From: Phaeocystidibacter marisrubri
Lineage (GTDB): Bacteria > Bacteroidota > Bacteroidia > Flavobacteriales > Schleiferiaceae
Length of the DNA: 64,000 nucleotides
Assembly: GCF_008933165.1 (NCBI RefSeq)
Contig: NZ_WBVQ01000002.1
Location: 581,569-645,568, forward strand
Direction: 5' to 3'
Both the position numbers and the translations under genes were made by a program. How positions within the stretch are numbered: the first letter of the stretch is position 1; each line of letters starts with the position of its first letter. Below the pieces are notes generated by a model that saw only the letters and a list, made by a program, of their open reading frames with translations, searched no databases and was not told the DNA's origin. Shown piece by piece: positions 27,719-36,875 of this stretch.

Positions 27719-28258
27719 ATGCGTAAGCTTCGAATGTCGGAACTAGAAAGGCTAAATGTTGAAGAATTTCAACGAGCGAACAAACTACCTGTTATAGTAA
27801 TACTCGACCGTGTGCGAAGTTTACACAATGTAGGGTCAATCTTTCGCACGGCCGATGCCTTTCGGGTAGAGGAAATCCACCTCTGCGGACTAACCGCCAC
27901 TCCGCCGCATCCTGAAATGGACAAAACGGCCTTAGGAGCAACCGAAAGCGTAGTCTGGAAAGAATTCTCTGAGACCTCAGAAGCAGTTGAAGAAGCTCGT
28001 CAAAAAGGGTATGCCGTATTTGCCGTAGAGCAAACCACTGATAGAGTTTGGCTCGACCACTTCGATGCCTCTCAATATTCAGGGGTAGCCATCATCATGG
28101 GGCACGAAGTAACGGGTGTTGATGCAGATCTACTTCCTCTCGTAGATGGATGTATTGAGATTCCCCAACTTGGCACGAAACACAGTCTCAACGTATCGGT
28201 CAGTGCTGGGATTGTCCTTTGGGAACTCTTCAAGGCATTAAAGAGCAAATTGAAATAA
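27719..28258 (+). CDS. SpoU/TrmH-family RNA 2'-O-methyltransferase
   Basis: This 179-residue SAM-dependent methyltransferase of the SPOUT fold carries all three SpoU motifs. They are LDRVRSLHNVGSIFRTADAF (motif 1, catalytic Arg and Asn), VAIIMGHEVTGVD (motif 2) and IPQLGTKHSLNVSVSAGIVLWEL (motif 3). It lacks the N-terminal substrate-binding extension of rRNA enzymes such as RlmB and is close in size to TrmL or TrmH. The target nucleotide therefore cannot be named. It is divergent from mutS and followed by a bidirectional terminator. Confidence 0.9.
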   Translation: MRKLRMSELERLNVEEFQRANKLPVIVILDRVRSLHNVGSIFRTADAFRVEEIHLCGLTATPPHPEMDKTALGATESVVWKEFSETSEAVEEARQKGYAVFAVEQTTDRVWLDHFDASQYSGVAIIMGHEVTGVDADLLPLVDGCIEIPQLGTKHSLNVSVSAGIVLWELFKALKSKLK

Positions 28259-28319
28259 GGTCCAATTGCTGCCGTAATACACGGTTGGCAGAACTGAAAT
28301 CCACCTAACACATAGGCAT

Positions 28320-28350
28320 AAAAAAAGGGCTCCGAAATTCGGAGCCCTTC
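28320..28350. terminator. Bidirectional terminator between spoU-like gene and ompA
   Basis: Perfect 11-bp stem AAGGGCTCCGA/TCGGAGCCCTT with a 3-nt loop. It has an A run on the left (U run for the minus-strand ompA) and a T-rich right flank. Confidence 0.88.
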
Positions 28351-28369
28351 TTTGTTATAATCGTTGTGA

Positions 28370-29740
28370 TTACTTCACACGGAATTCAACACGACGGTTT
28401 ACGTTGTTGTTGCTTCCAGTCTGAGCACCTTCGCCCAAACCAGTTACTGTGAAGCGGTCAGCAGAGATACCGTAGTTGTTTACGAGTGCATCAACAACTG
28501 CTTGAGCACGACGCTCAGACAAGTTCAAGTTGTACTTCTCGCTACCTACTGGATCAGCGCGACCAATTACTTCCATTTCAACGCTTTCATCAGCCATCAT
28601 GATCTTAGCAATAGTAAGGAGACGTTGCTCGTTTGCTGAAGATAGTCTTGCACTGTTGAAGTTGAAGAAGATATCTGGAAGGAATGCATTAGCAGCATCG
28701 CCACCCAAACCACCTTTGATCTCACGACCTTGGAAGTTCACCATTTTGCCTTCGGCAGTGTTAGGCTCTTCGTCACGGCTGTTTGGAACACCGTCACCAT
28801 CGTCATCCAACTCACGACCAGTAGCGTCAACTTGAGCACCACGTGGAGTGAAAGGATCTTGATCGATGTCATCTGGAATACCATCGCGGTCGATATCCAT
28901 AGCACGACCTGCACCATCAACAGTGTAACCTTCTGGAGTGTTGTCGTCAGCATCCAAGTAATCTGGAACACCGTCGCCGTCTGCATCAGAAGTAAGACCG
29001 TCAACTTTATCGCTCAAGTCAGCTACTTCGTTAGAAAGTTCGCTAAGTGGACGAGCGTAAACGATAGGAGCTTTTTCTTCAGTAGCACCGAAGTTGTAAG
29101 TAACCCCTACACGCAAAGAGCTAGTGTAGTCTGTTGACTGACCTGAAGTGATGTTATCACTGTTTTCAGAGAACAAGTACATCTGACCCAAGAAGCGCAT
29201 ATCTAGATCCCAAGCTGTATTCAATCTGTATTTTACCAATAGACCACCACGAGCAACTGCTTCATTGTGACGACGACCATCACGATCGAAAATCACATTG
29301 TCGTTAGCGTCGTAGTTCGTTGGCAAACCGCTAGTCAATCCAAGACCTGCGTAAGGAATCCAAGCCCACTTGCTTTCGCCAGTGCTCTTAGTGATAAGTG
29401 AACTGATGTTCACGTTCAAATCCATAGCGGCCATGATCTCATTCGTAGTAAAATACGTGTTGGTATTTTTACCCGAATAAGTGTTGTATCCAACGCTACC
29501 CGTTACACCCAACAAGTGGTTAAACCATTTGCTAGCGTAAAGTGAGGCGCCAAATCCTAGGTTATGTCCGTCTACGTTACTGTCTTCGTAGAAACCTCTA
29601 AGGTCACCAGAGAAGTAGTTTAGACCAACGTCAGCACCGGCAGACCAAGTGGAGAACTTGCCAGTGTAAGATTCGTCTTGTGCATTCGTGCTTAGGCTGA
29701 GTACACCCGAAGCAATGAGGAGTAAGGAGAACTTTCTCAT
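28370..29740 (-). CDS. OmpA-family protein with thrombospondin type 3 repeats
   Basis: The 456-residue outer-membrane protein has a signal peptide (to about residue 20, ...STNAQ) and an N-terminal beta-barrel (to about 230). A Ca2+-binding TSP3 region (about 245-345) has loops DADGDGVPDYLDADD, DIDRDGIPDDIDQD and DDDGDGVPNSRDEE. A C-terminal OmpA domain (about 350-456) has DIFFNFNSARL, GRADPVGSEKYNLNLSERRAQAVVDAL and NNNVNRRVEF. This architecture is the abundant major OmpA-type porin of Bacteroidota, linking outer membrane to peptidoglycan. The strong promoter upstream agrees with high expression. It differs from the OmpA protein at 23454, which has a coiled coil instead of TSP3 repeats. Confidence 0.92.
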   Translation of the reverse strand: MRKFSLLLIASGVLSLSTNAQDESYTGKFSTWSAGADVGLNYFSGDLRGFYEDSNVDGHNLGFGASLYASKWFNHLLGVTGSVGYNTYSGKNTNTYFTTNEIMAAMDLNVNISSLITKSTGESKWAWIPYAGLGLTSGLPTNYDANDNVIFDRDGRRHNEAVARGGLLVKYRLNTAWDLDMRFLGQMYLFSENSDNITSGQSTDYTSSLRVGVTYNFGATEEKAPIVYARPLSELSNEVADLSDKVDGLTSDADGDGVPDYLDADDNTPEGYTVDGAGRAMDIDRDGIPDDIDQDPFTPRGAQVDATGRELDDDGDGVPNSRDEEPNTAEGKMVNFQGREIKGGLGGDAANAFLPDIFFNFNSARLSSANEQRLLTIAKIMMADESVEMEVIGRADPVGSEKYNLNLSERRAQAVVDALVNNYGISADRFTVTGLGEGAQTGSNNNVNRRVEFRVK

Positions 29741-29793
29741 AATAAAGAAGAGTCAATTAATTCTTCGGTCGAGTTTGATGGTATTAATATGGG

Positions 29794-29827
29794 CAAAAAT
29801 AGCAATTAATTGATGGGAATGGCAAAA
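29794..29827 (-). promoter_or_regulatory. Promoter of ompA-TSP3
   Basis: The minus strand reads TTTTG (29823-29827), a 21-nt spacer and TATTTTTG (29794-29801), giving a leader of about 45 nt. The -33 lies within a GCAAAAGTTA/TAACTTTTGC inverted repeat (29822-29847) just after the dNK stop. Confidence 0.75.
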
Positions 29828-29847
29828 GTTAGAAAATTAACTTTTGC

Positions 29848-30483
29848 TTAATCCACCTCAACGACATGTCGTCCGGGTGACCAATTCCACTCAAGTAACT
29901 CATCTACAAACCGATGAAAATTGCCATCAAAAGCATAATTATCCGATTGTGGTGTAACCACTAATGTAATCAAATCTTGACGAGCTCTAAAGAAATCGAA
30001 ATAACCCTTTTCAATTTCTTCGAGATACTTCCTGTCAATGGTGGTTTCATAAGCCCTTCCACGCTTCTCAATATTCAACAACAAGCGCTCGATAGGCTGA
30101 TGGATGTAAATAACAAGATCTGGGTTCGGGAGGTTGGTATAGAGGAGTTGATGCATCCGCTTATACACTCCGTATTCCGCATGATCTAGCGTTCTTCCCG
30201 CAAATATCAACGACTTATATGGCGCGTAATCCGCAAGAATTCTTTCGGCAAACAACTCGGTTTGTTGCACTTCTCTGCTCAGTTGCTGAAAGCGCTCAGC
30301 CAAAAAGGACATCTCCAACGGAAATGCATATTTCTCAGGATTGGTATAAAAGGCGGGCAAAAATGGATTGTCTTCAAACTGCTCCAGAACAAGTCGAGCA
30401 TCCCAACGCTTAGACAATTGCTTAGACAGCGTGGTTTTACCTGCTCCGATATTTCCTTCAATCGCAATGTACCTATACTTCAT
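29848..30483 (-). CDS. Deoxynucleoside kinase (first copy)
   Basis: The 211-residue kinase phosphorylates deoxynucleosides in salvage. Evidence is the P-loop IEGNIGAGKTTLSK near residue 9, EQFEDNPFLPAFY (the E-x-x-x-NP-F/Y-L motif of the dNK/dCK family), AERILADYAPYKSLIFA (DRS-like region, altered here), and the lid segment IEKRGRAYETTI. Substrate preference (dA, dG or dC) cannot be assigned. It follows folK with a 4-nt ATGA overlap. A second, divergent copy is at 36876; the two share the fold but differ in the motif residues and in length. Confidence 0.88.
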   Translation of the reverse strand: MKYRYIAIEGNIGAGKTTLSKQLSKRWDARLVLEQFEDNPFLPAFYTNPEKYAFPLEMSFLAERFQQLSREVQQTELFAERILADYAPYKSLIFAGRTLDHAEYGVYKRMHQLLYTNLPNPDLVIYIHQPIERLLLNIEKRGRAYETTIDRKYLEEIEKGYFDFFRARQDLITLVVTPQSDNYAFDGNFHRFVDELLEWNWSPGRHVVEVD

Positions 30484-30983
30484 GCTTCGGCTCTCTCTAC
30501 TTTAGAAGAATCCTGGCAATCCTTCAACAATTGGTTCTGAGTCAATCCCAATACAGGATGGTGAAATTCTCCCCACTTTTCACAGAGGGGGACTAAAGTA
30601 AATCTTCTTTCTGCAATCCTGGGGTGTGGAATCTCTAACGTATCCGATTTCATGACGTTCTGCCCCACGTACAAGATATCCACGTCCATTGGACGATCAC
30701 TATATCCCTGTCCGCTTCTCACTCGACCCAACTCTCGTTCAATTTCCAAGCAGAATGAAAGCAAGGCATGTACATCGCGAACGGGATTTAGCTCCAAAAC
30801 GGCATTTAAAAAAGGTGCGCCTTCAAACCCCCAAGCAGGCGATGAATACCAGTGCGAAGAAGCGACTACTCCAAATTCGCGGTCGAGTTCTTCTCGCACA
30901 TAGGTTCCATTGGAACGAACATCTCCCTGATTCCCTCCAAGTAGAATGAGAACAGGCGAGTTTTTTACAGATGCTGTCGACAA
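30480..30983 (-). CDS. folK: 2-amino-4-hydroxy-6-hydroxymethyldihydropteridine pyrophosphokinase
   Basis: FolK transfers pyrophosphate from ATP to hydroxymethyldihydropterin in folate synthesis. The 167-residue protein has LLGGNQGDV at the start, YSSPAWGFEGAPFLN, the LGRVRSGQGYSDRPMDVDILY segment with the conserved RPxDxDIL, and the PHPRIAERRFTLVPL signature. The start is TTG at 30983: no ATG lies before the conserved GGNQGD and a stop is in frame two codons further up. It is translationally coupled to the dNK (4-nt overlap) and divergent from sppA across about 47 bp. Confidence 0.92.
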   Translation of the reverse strand: MSTASVKNSPVLILLGGNQGDVRSNGTYVREELDREFGVVASSHWYSSPAWGFEGAPFLNAVLELNPVRDVHALLSFCLEIERELGRVRSGQGYSDRPMDVDILYVGQNVMKSDTLEIPHPRIAERRFTLVPLCEKWGEFHHPVLGLTQNQLLKDCQDSSKVERAEA

Positions 30984-31030
30984 CTTTTGCTAATTTTCCG
31001 TGTTCTTCAAAACCGAAAGCAAACGCAATT

Positions 31031-32794
31031 ATGAAAACCTTTTTCCAAGCCTACCTCGGCTCTTTAGTCGCAGGAATTACCCTGTTCTTTCTTGGCTTCT
31101 TGTTGATTCTCGCCTCCGGAATGGGCTCCAAAGATAACTTCATTCCGAGCGGATCTATCCTCAAAATTGATCTTTCCGGTGTCATGCAAGACCACGTTCC
31201 GAACAACGCATTCCCGTTTATGGACGAACTTCTAGGACGAAGCACGGTTCTTTCGATGGAAGACATCATCTTTAATATTGAAAAGGCTGGTCGCGATCCT
31301 CAGATTGAAGGGATTTACTTAAACTTCGACTTCTTCACCGCCGGCACGCCACAACTTAGGGAAATTCGCCAAGCATTAGAAGCCTTTAAAGAATCGGGTA
31401 AAACCGTTTACGCCTTCGGACAAGTCATTGATCGTCAAGCCTACTACCTCGCTTCAACTGCAGATTCACTCATCCTCTCTCCAGTTGGAGTGATGGAATG
31501 GACAGGCATCGCTTCCTCTCAACCTTATCTCAAGGGCGTTTTGGATAAGATTGGGGTAGAAATACAACTCATCCGAGGACGAGACAATGCCTACAAAAGT
31601 GCTGGAGAACCTTTTATCGCTACTGAAATGAGCGATTCCAATAGAGCTCAAATCAGTTCGTACATCAACAGCGTTTGGAATGAAATTATAAAGGATGTTG
31701 CTGGAGACGGTCGAGTTTCCGAACAAACGCTCAATGACATTGCAGCAACTGGAGGTCTACTCTTTCCTGCGGACGCATTGGATTTGGGATTAATTGATGC
31801 CATTGCACATGAAGATGAAGTTCTGGCCTTCTTTGCAGAGGATCCTTCCAATCCCGACTTTGACAATTTGAACTTTGTGTCTTTGGGCAAGTACAAAAAC
31901 ACCATCGTTCCTTCAGAGGGCGGATCACTTCACGAAAGAATCGCAGTGGTTTATGCAGAAGGTGATGTATCCATTGGCAAAAGCTCTTCAGGAGTTATGG
32001 GTGCCGAAACCATTATTGAAGCACTTCGAGAGGTTCGCACCAACGACGATATTGCGGCGGTTGTCCTTCGAGTGAACTCTCCAGGCGGACTTTCGCTGGC
32101 TGGCGATGCTATGTGGAGAGAGGTGCAACTCACCGCAGAGGCTAAACCTCTCGTGGTTTCCATGGGAAATGTGGCAGCTTCTGCAGGGTACTTGATCTCG
32201 GCTCCTGCCGATTACATCATGGTTCAACCACAAACTATCACAGGATCTATTGGTGTATTCGCCATGTTCCCTATTGCGGAAGGCCTTCTTCACGATAAGC
32301 TTGGAGTGAACTTTGAAACAGTAGCCACACACGAAATGGCGGGAATGGGTGTTCCCGACCGACCGCTCACGGAAGCAGAATACGCACTCCTTCAAAACAA
32401 CGTAGATGTGATCTACAACCGATTTAGAGATGCCGTTGCAAGTGGACGAGATATGGACAGAGCTGCCGTAGACAAGCTGGCGAAAGGTCGTGTTTGGACA
32501 GGAGTTCAAGCCATTGAAAACGGACTGGCAGATGGCGAAGGTGGACTTGTAGATGCTATTGAAAAAGCAAAAGAGCTAGCGGGAATTGAAGGCCCTGCTC
32601 GACGTTCTACCTATCCTCAAGTTCAAGACCCATTAACGGAATGGTTAAACTCCATGCAAGCAACGAGTAAGGTGGAAACGCTCAAGGCTGAAATGGGCCC
32701 ACTTTATCCACTCTACAACCAGTGGTCAGAACTTCAAAAAATGATGGGCTTTCAACAGCGCTTGGTAGACTACTCCATGCATCAACCTCTTTAA
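31031..32794 (+). CDS. sppA: Signal peptide peptidase SppA, 67 kDa type
   Basis: SppA degrades cleaved signal peptides in the membrane. I place the start at ATG 31031 (MKTFFQAYLGSLVAG), giving 587 residues; a longer frame from 30971 has no signal-anchor sense. A transmembrane helix (about 8-30) is followed by two tandem S49 domains. The C-terminal domain carries the nucleophile region VASAGYLISAPADYI (SMGNVAASAG). The N-terminal one contributes IDRQAYYLASTADSLILSP and the IRGRDNAYKSAGEPF Lys segment, as in the E. coli-type two-domain enzyme. It heads a plus-strand group with the queuosine-precursor transporter (13 bp gap) and the flippase-like gene. Confidence 0.93.
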   Translation: MKTFFQAYLGSLVAGITLFFLGFLLILASGMGSKDNFIPSGSILKIDLSGVMQDHVPNNAFPFMDELLGRSTVLSMEDIIFNIEKAGRDPQIEGIYLNFDFFTAGTPQLREIRQALEAFKESGKTVYAFGQVIDRQAYYLASTADSLILSPVGVMEWTGIASSQPYLKGVLDKIGVEIQLIRGRDNAYKSAGEPFIATEMSDSNRAQISSYINSVWNEIIKDVAGDGRVSEQTLNDIAATGGLLFPADALDLGLIDAIAHEDEVLAFFAEDPSNPDFDNLNFVSLGKYKNTIVPSEGGSLHERIAVVYAEGDVSIGKSSSGVMGAETIIEALREVRTNDDIAAVVLRVNSPGGLSLAGDAMWREVQLTAEAKPLVVSMGNVAASAGYLISAPADYIMVQPQTITGSIGVFAMFPIAEGLLHDKLGVNFETVATHEMAGMGVPDRPLTEAEYALLQNNVDVIYNRFRDAVASGRDMDRAAVDKLAKGRVWTGVQAIENGLADGEGGLVDAIEKAKELAGIEGPARRSTYPQVQDPLTEWLNSMQATSKVETLKAEMGPLYPLYNQWSELQKMMGFQQRLVDYSMHQPL

Positions 32795-32807
32795 TCAACT
32801 CCCTTCT

Positions 32808-33512
32808 ATGCACGAGGCTTTAGTGCTTGACAATCAACCCAAATTGCACGCGAGGGCGCAAGGTTTATACCTTCTCCTCGCGGCACTTTTTATTAGTGCA
32901 TTGATCACTTGTAACATCATTGCCAACAAGTTCATCGCGCTTGATTTATTGGGGAAAACCTTTGTCATTTCTGTAGGTGTACTTCCCTACCCCATTACTT
33001 TTCTCATTACGGATATCCTCTCAGAAGTCTACGGAAGAAAGCGAACCAATCACGTTGTTCTAGCTGGATTTGTTGTCAGTCTTTTCGTGCTGTTCATCTT
33101 ATGGCTAGGTCATATTTTTCCAGCGATTGAGTCATCCCCTGTGAAAGACAGTGCCTACAACACCGTTTTTCAAAACAGCGGAAGAGTGATGATGGCATCG
33201 ATGGCAGCCTATCTGTCAGCGCAATTGGTAGACATTCGTCTCTTTCATTTTTGGAAGAAAACCACCAAGGGAAAACACCTGTGGATTCGGAACAATTTTA
33301 GCACGATCTTCTCTCAGCTAATCGATACCACCCTGGTGGTGGGCATCATCTTTATTGGAACAGAAAGTCAGGCAAATATTCCAGGATACATTGGAGACGG
33401 CTGGTTATTTAAAGTAATTTGCGCTGCCTTAGACACTGTCCTGATTTATGCCATCATGTTTGTCATTCGCAAACAGTTTGGCTTGACACACGGTCAGGAA
33501 ATCAAACTGTAA
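32808..33512 (+). CDS. Queuosine precursor transporter (COG1738/YhhQ family)
   Basis: This membrane protein of 234 residues has about six hydrophobic segments. It carries the family signature VGVLPYPITFLITDILSEVYGRKRT followed by the VVSLFVLFILWL helix, and FGRVMMASMAAYLSAQLVD-like and NNFSTIFSQLIDT segments. Members import queuine or 7-deazaguanine precursors for tRNA queuosine. No other queuosine gene is adjacent. The next gene's ATG directly follows its stop (33512/33513), so the two are coupled. Confidence 0.88.
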   Translation: MHEALVLDNQPKLHARAQGLYLLLAALFISALITCNIIANKFIALDLLGKTFVISVGVLPYPITFLITDILSEVYGRKRTNHVVLAGFVVSLFVLFILWLGHIFPAIESSPVKDSAYNTVFQNSGRVMMASMAAYLSAQLVDIRLFHFWKKTTKGKHLWIRNNFSTIFSQLIDTTLVVGIIFIGTESQANIPGYIGDGWLFKVICAALDTVLIYAIMFVIRKQFGLTHGQEIKL

Positions 33513-34475
33513 ATGATTAAAAACCTCCTGCACAATTCTCGCTTTTGGGTAGCGGTTAAAATCGTCTTCCTGATTCTCTTTTTGTTCTATATCTACAGCA
33601 AGTGGGAGAGCATTTCTACAGAAAACTTAGAAGTCAATTTTCAGAACCTCACGAGCAATTCCTACTTCTACCTCTGGATGCTCGTCTTTGTTGTATTGTT
33701 TGGAATAAATTGGTTTACCGATACCCTACTTTGGTACAATGTCGTTCGAAACAAAACCACGATTTCATTCTATCAAGCATTTAAGATCAACCTTGTTTCT
33801 CATGCTGTAGGACTTGTTACTCCTGCCAACATTGGAGAGTACGGAATCAAAGCACTTTCATTTACAGAGTTGGGGAAATCTAGACAAAGTCTACTACTCA
33901 CCTTCTCCTATCGCAGCACAAAGTCTTTTGTAAAACTTGCGGCCGGACTCCTTGCAATGTACATGATCCTTCAATCGTCCTATCCCGTCTGGAGTGTTCT
34001 TCTACTGGTTGCCCTGCTCCTTTTGTGTATCGTGTATTGGTTCATGCCCCAACTCTTGGAATGGGTCTATCACCACAAATGGGGTCGATGGATTTTTGGC
34101 GACAAAGAAGTGCGCAACTGGCATTTCAAGCGGTCTGAATTTCTAAGAGCAACCATACCCGCATCCGTGCGCTTCTTGAGTTACTCGGCCGAACTGGCCA
34201 TTCTCGTTGCCCTAGGGACAAAATTGAATTTCTTCAATGCTTTGGTTCGAAGTATCTCAACGTATTCCATCTCCACTTTCATCCCAAGCTTGAGCGTGTT
34301 TGACCCAGTTGTAAAAACCTCCGTGGGCGATATGATCTTCACTGGAGAAAATGTAGGAATTGAATGGGTCGGTTTCTGCATCACAACCGTGTGGTTCGCA
34401 AATGTGGGATTTCCCTCTTTGATCGGCTACTTGCTTTGGATGAGGATGAAGCCTCAGACATCCAAACGAACGTGA
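33513..34475 (+). CDS. Flippase-like / LPG synthase transmembrane-region (UPF0104) protein
   Basis: A 320-residue polytopic membrane protein with about eight hydrophobic helices. The segment INLVSHAVGLVTPANIGEYGIKAL resembles the 'P-x-x-x-GE' core motif of the lysylphosphatidylglycerol synthase transmembrane domain (flippase-like) family, and VALGTKLNFFNALVRSISTY is the usual later helix. It has no cytoplasmic synthase domain, so lipid flipping or an unknown transport role is more likely than aminoacyl-lipid synthesis. It abuts the queuosine transporter stop codon. Its 3' end overlaps the convergent DUF2797 gene by 22 bp. Confidence 0.75.
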   Translation: MIKNLLHNSRFWVAVKIVFLILFLFYIYSKWESISTENLEVNFQNLTSNSYFYLWMLVFVVLFGINWFTDTLLWYNVVRNKTTISFYQAFKINLVSHAVGLVTPANIGEYGIKALSFTELGKSRQSLLLTFSYRSTKSFVKLAAGLLAMYMILQSSYPVWSVLLLVALLLLCIVYWFMPQLLEWVYHHKWGRWIFGDKEVRNWHFKRSEFLRATIPASVRFLSYSAELAILVALGTKLNFFNALVRSISTYSISTFIPSLSVFDPVVKTSVGDMIFTGENVGIEWVGFCITTVWFANVGFPSLIGYLLWMRMKPQTSKRT

Positions 34476-35248
34476 CGCCCTTCGTGCGAACGCACATTTA
34501 GAACCGAGCCGCTCTTAAAGAGAAGGTACTGACCTCGGATGCCCACAAGGACATCTTCCACCCCTCGATGTTTTTCTAAGTTGATACTTTTCGCCTTGAT
34601 GGGATACTCTTGAACAGGATACACAATTTGGGTAAGCTCGTCGTTTGAACTCACAAATGAGCGAAACTCCTCAGGAACCCATTGAATGGCTTTTTCCTTT
34701 TCCTCTCGCAAATCAATTTCAACATCCTCCCCTTTCACCATGCGTTGCCATGGTGTTTTATCGGACATGTGTTCCTTTAGTGCGACCTCTATCATTCCGG
34801 CCTCATATCGATTCTCGGTTTCCGCCAGTACAATGGCTTCAATGGCCCCTTGATCTATCCAACGAGTGGGACGTTGAGCTAATCGAGTGACTCCCACTTT
34901 CAATCCAGCGGAATTGGCCAAATAAACCAAGTGAGGTTGAATTTGGTGCTTCTTCTCCCACTCCAAATCTCGATCCTCAACCCCCAAATGCGCCTTGCTC
35001 AATTCTGGGCGTAGAATAGAATCACCCGCTTCTGGCTTCGTAAAAAAGCAATCTCTACAAAAGTTCATTCGAAAAACTTCGTGAACGCGCTTGCCGCAAA
35101 AACAAGTGATTTCATCCGTATACTCTATCCGAATCCGCTTGCCAATCAAGTCGTTCATGAAGAGAATATCGTCTCCTAATTCCAAATAGTACTTCACCTC
35201 ATCTTTGAGAGAAGTCTTCATCTTTGCCAAGGGTCCTGTGAAGCGCAT
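34454..35248 (-). CDS. DUF2797 protein with Cys cluster and GIY-YIG-like segment
   Basis: The 264-residue protein matches the DUF2797 pattern. N-terminal strands end in RIEYTDEITCFCGKRVHEVFRMNFCRDCF, a Cys4 cluster (C-x-C...C-x-x-C) likely to bind zinc. The next segment HLVYLANSAGLKVGVTRLAQ, then RPTRWIDQGA and later ENRYEAGMIEVALKE, is laid out like a GIY-YIG nuclease core (V-Y-L ... K-V-G-V-T ... R-W ... Glu in a helix). The nuclease idea is inference from the pattern; I know of no assigned function. It overlaps the 3' end of the flippase-like gene by 22 bp and is divergent from the GH3 gene. Confidence 0.75.
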   Translation of the reverse strand: MRFTGPLAKMKTSLKDEVKYYLELGDDILFMNDLIGKRIRIEYTDEITCFCGKRVHEVFRMNFCRDCFFTKPEAGDSILRPELSKAHLGVEDRDLEWEKKHQIQPHLVYLANSAGLKVGVTRLAQRPTRWIDQGAIEAIVLAETENRYEAGMIEVALKEHMSDKTPWQRMVKGEDVEIDLREEKEKAIQWVPEEFRSFVSSNDELTQIVYPVQEYPIKAKSINLEKHRGVEDVLVGIRGQYLLFKSGSVLNVRSHEGRHVRLDV

Positions 35249-35286
35249 AAATTGACTTACATTTACGGAAACAAAGCTAACCAGAA

Positions 35287-36804
35287 TTGATCTTTAATCC
35301 AGTAAATAAGGCTATTGCTTGGCAGATGCGCAGAAGATATCGGCACATTGAAGACTTTATGCTTCATCCTACCGAAGTCCAATCGCAACTGCTGTCCAAA
35401 CTCCTTTCTAAGGCATCCTCCACAGAATGGGGTTCGAAGTACCAATTCTCAAAGCTCAAGACCTATAACGACTTCAGGTCGTCCGTTCCCCTCCAAAACT
35501 ACGAATCGCTTCAAGCTCACATTGATCGCATTCGTCAAGGAGAGCAGAACGTACTTTGGCCGACTGAAATCAAATGGTTCGCCAAATCATCGGGAACCAC
35601 TAGTGCCAAAAGCAAGTTTCTACCTGTGAGTCAGGAGGCCATCGAAGAAAACCACTTTAAGGGAGGAAGAGACTTACTGTCCTTTTTCTGTAACAATGTG
35701 GATGAGACGAAGATGTTCTCAGGGTATTCCCTTCGATTAGGTGGAAGCACCACATTCAATTCCACCAATCACGAAACCTATTACGGTGATTTATCCGCGG
35801 TACTGATTGAGAACCTGCCGTTTTGGGTAGAGATGCGCTCCACTCCCAATCAGGCTATTGCCTTGATGGACGAATGGGAAACGAAGATTGAGAAGATTGT
35901 AGATAGTACGATCAAGCAAAACGTCACCAGCTTCTTTGGCGTTCCTTCTTGGATGTTGGTACTCTGTAGACGAGTACTTGAAAAGACAGGAGCAGAAAAC
36001 CTACTAGAAGTTTGGCCGAATTTAGAACTCTATGCACACGGTGGTGTGAGCTTCACTCCTTATCGAAAGCAGTTTGAAGAACTCATTCCCAAGCCCGATT
36101 TCAAATATCTAGAGACCTACAATGCAAGTGAAGGTTTCTTTGCCATTCAAGATTCCTTTGATGCCGATGGAATGTTGCTCATGCTCAACAACGGCATCTT
36201 CTACGAGTTTATCCCTATGAATGAATACAAGGGATTGGAGAGTAGAGCAATTCCTATTTGGGAAGTAGAGAAGGATGTGAATTACGCCATGGTAATTACC
36301 ACCAATGCCGGATTGTGGAGATACGTGATTGGCGACACTGTGAAGTTCACAAGCATTGCTCCTTACCGCATTGCCATTACGGGTAGAACCAAACTCTTCA
36401 TCAATGCTTTTGGAGAGGAGCTCATCATCGATAATGCCGAAAAGGCCGTTCAAGAAGCTTGTTTGAAGACGGACGCAGAAGTGCGTGAGTTTACCGCAGC
36501 TCCATTTTACATGGCTGGCAGCGACTCTGGTGCTCACGAGTGGATTATCGAATTCTCAAGGCGACCGAAAAGCTTAGAGGATTTTGAAACGATATTGGAC
36601 GATAGCTTACGCGCTTTGAATTCCGATTACGAAGCGAAGCGTCATAAAAATATGGCCCTTAAAGCGCCTATAGTACACGAAGCAAAACAAGAACTCTTCC
36701 ATCATTGGTTGAAGCAAAAAGGCAAGCTAGGAGGTCAGCATAAAGTACCACGCCTTGCCAACGACCGAGATCTAATCGAAGAACTACTAGAGCTGAATAG
36801 ATAA
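35287..36804 (+). CDS. GH3 auxin-responsive-promoter-family acyl-adenylate-type protein
   Basis: The 505-residue protein belongs to the GH3 superfamily of acyl-acid-amido synthetases, relatives of acyl-CoA ligases. Visible landmarks are WFAKSSGTTSAKSKFLPVS (ATP loop near residue 100), TFFGVPSWMLVL, YNASEGFFAIQ (the E-x-x-x motif of motif 2), and GLWRYVIGDTVKFT with ITGRTKLFINAFGEELI (motif 3). The start is TTG at 35287 because a stop lies three codons upstream and MIFNPVNKAIAWQMRRR matches the usual N-terminus; an ATG exists at 35326. Bacterial GH3 substrates are largely unknown. Confidence 0.88.
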   Translation: MIFNPVNKAIAWQMRRRYRHIEDFMLHPTEVQSQLLSKLLSKASSTEWGSKYQFSKLKTYNDFRSSVPLQNYESLQAHIDRIRQGEQNVLWPTEIKWFAKSSGTTSAKSKFLPVSQEAIEENHFKGGRDLLSFFCNNVDETKMFSGYSLRLGGSTTFNSTNHETYYGDLSAVLIENLPFWVEMRSTPNQAIALMDEWETKIEKIVDSTIKQNVTSFFGVPSWMLVLCRRVLEKTGAENLLEVWPNLELYAHGGVSFTPYRKQFEELIPKPDFKYLETYNASEGFFAIQDSFDADGMLLMLNNGIFYEFIPMNEYKGLESRAIPIWEVEKDVNYAMVITTNAGLWRYVIGDTVKFTSIAPYRIAITGRTKLFINAFGEELIIDNAEKAVQEACLKTDAEVREFTAAPFYMAGSDSGAHEWIIEFSRRPKSLEDFETILDDSLRALNSDYEAKRHKNMALKAPIVHEAKQELFHHWLKQKGKLGGQHKVPRLANDRDLIEELLELNR

Positions 36805-36875
36805 GCTCCGCTTGCGTCAAAATCCGTACTTTAGCTCGCCATTAAAATGGGTTCTAACGACTGAAATAAAGTAGG

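Noticed and set aside
29822-29847. Inverted repeat after the first dNK as a terminator
   Set aside because: There is no U run on the minus strand and it overlaps the ompA -33 element, so a regulatory role or chance is as likely.
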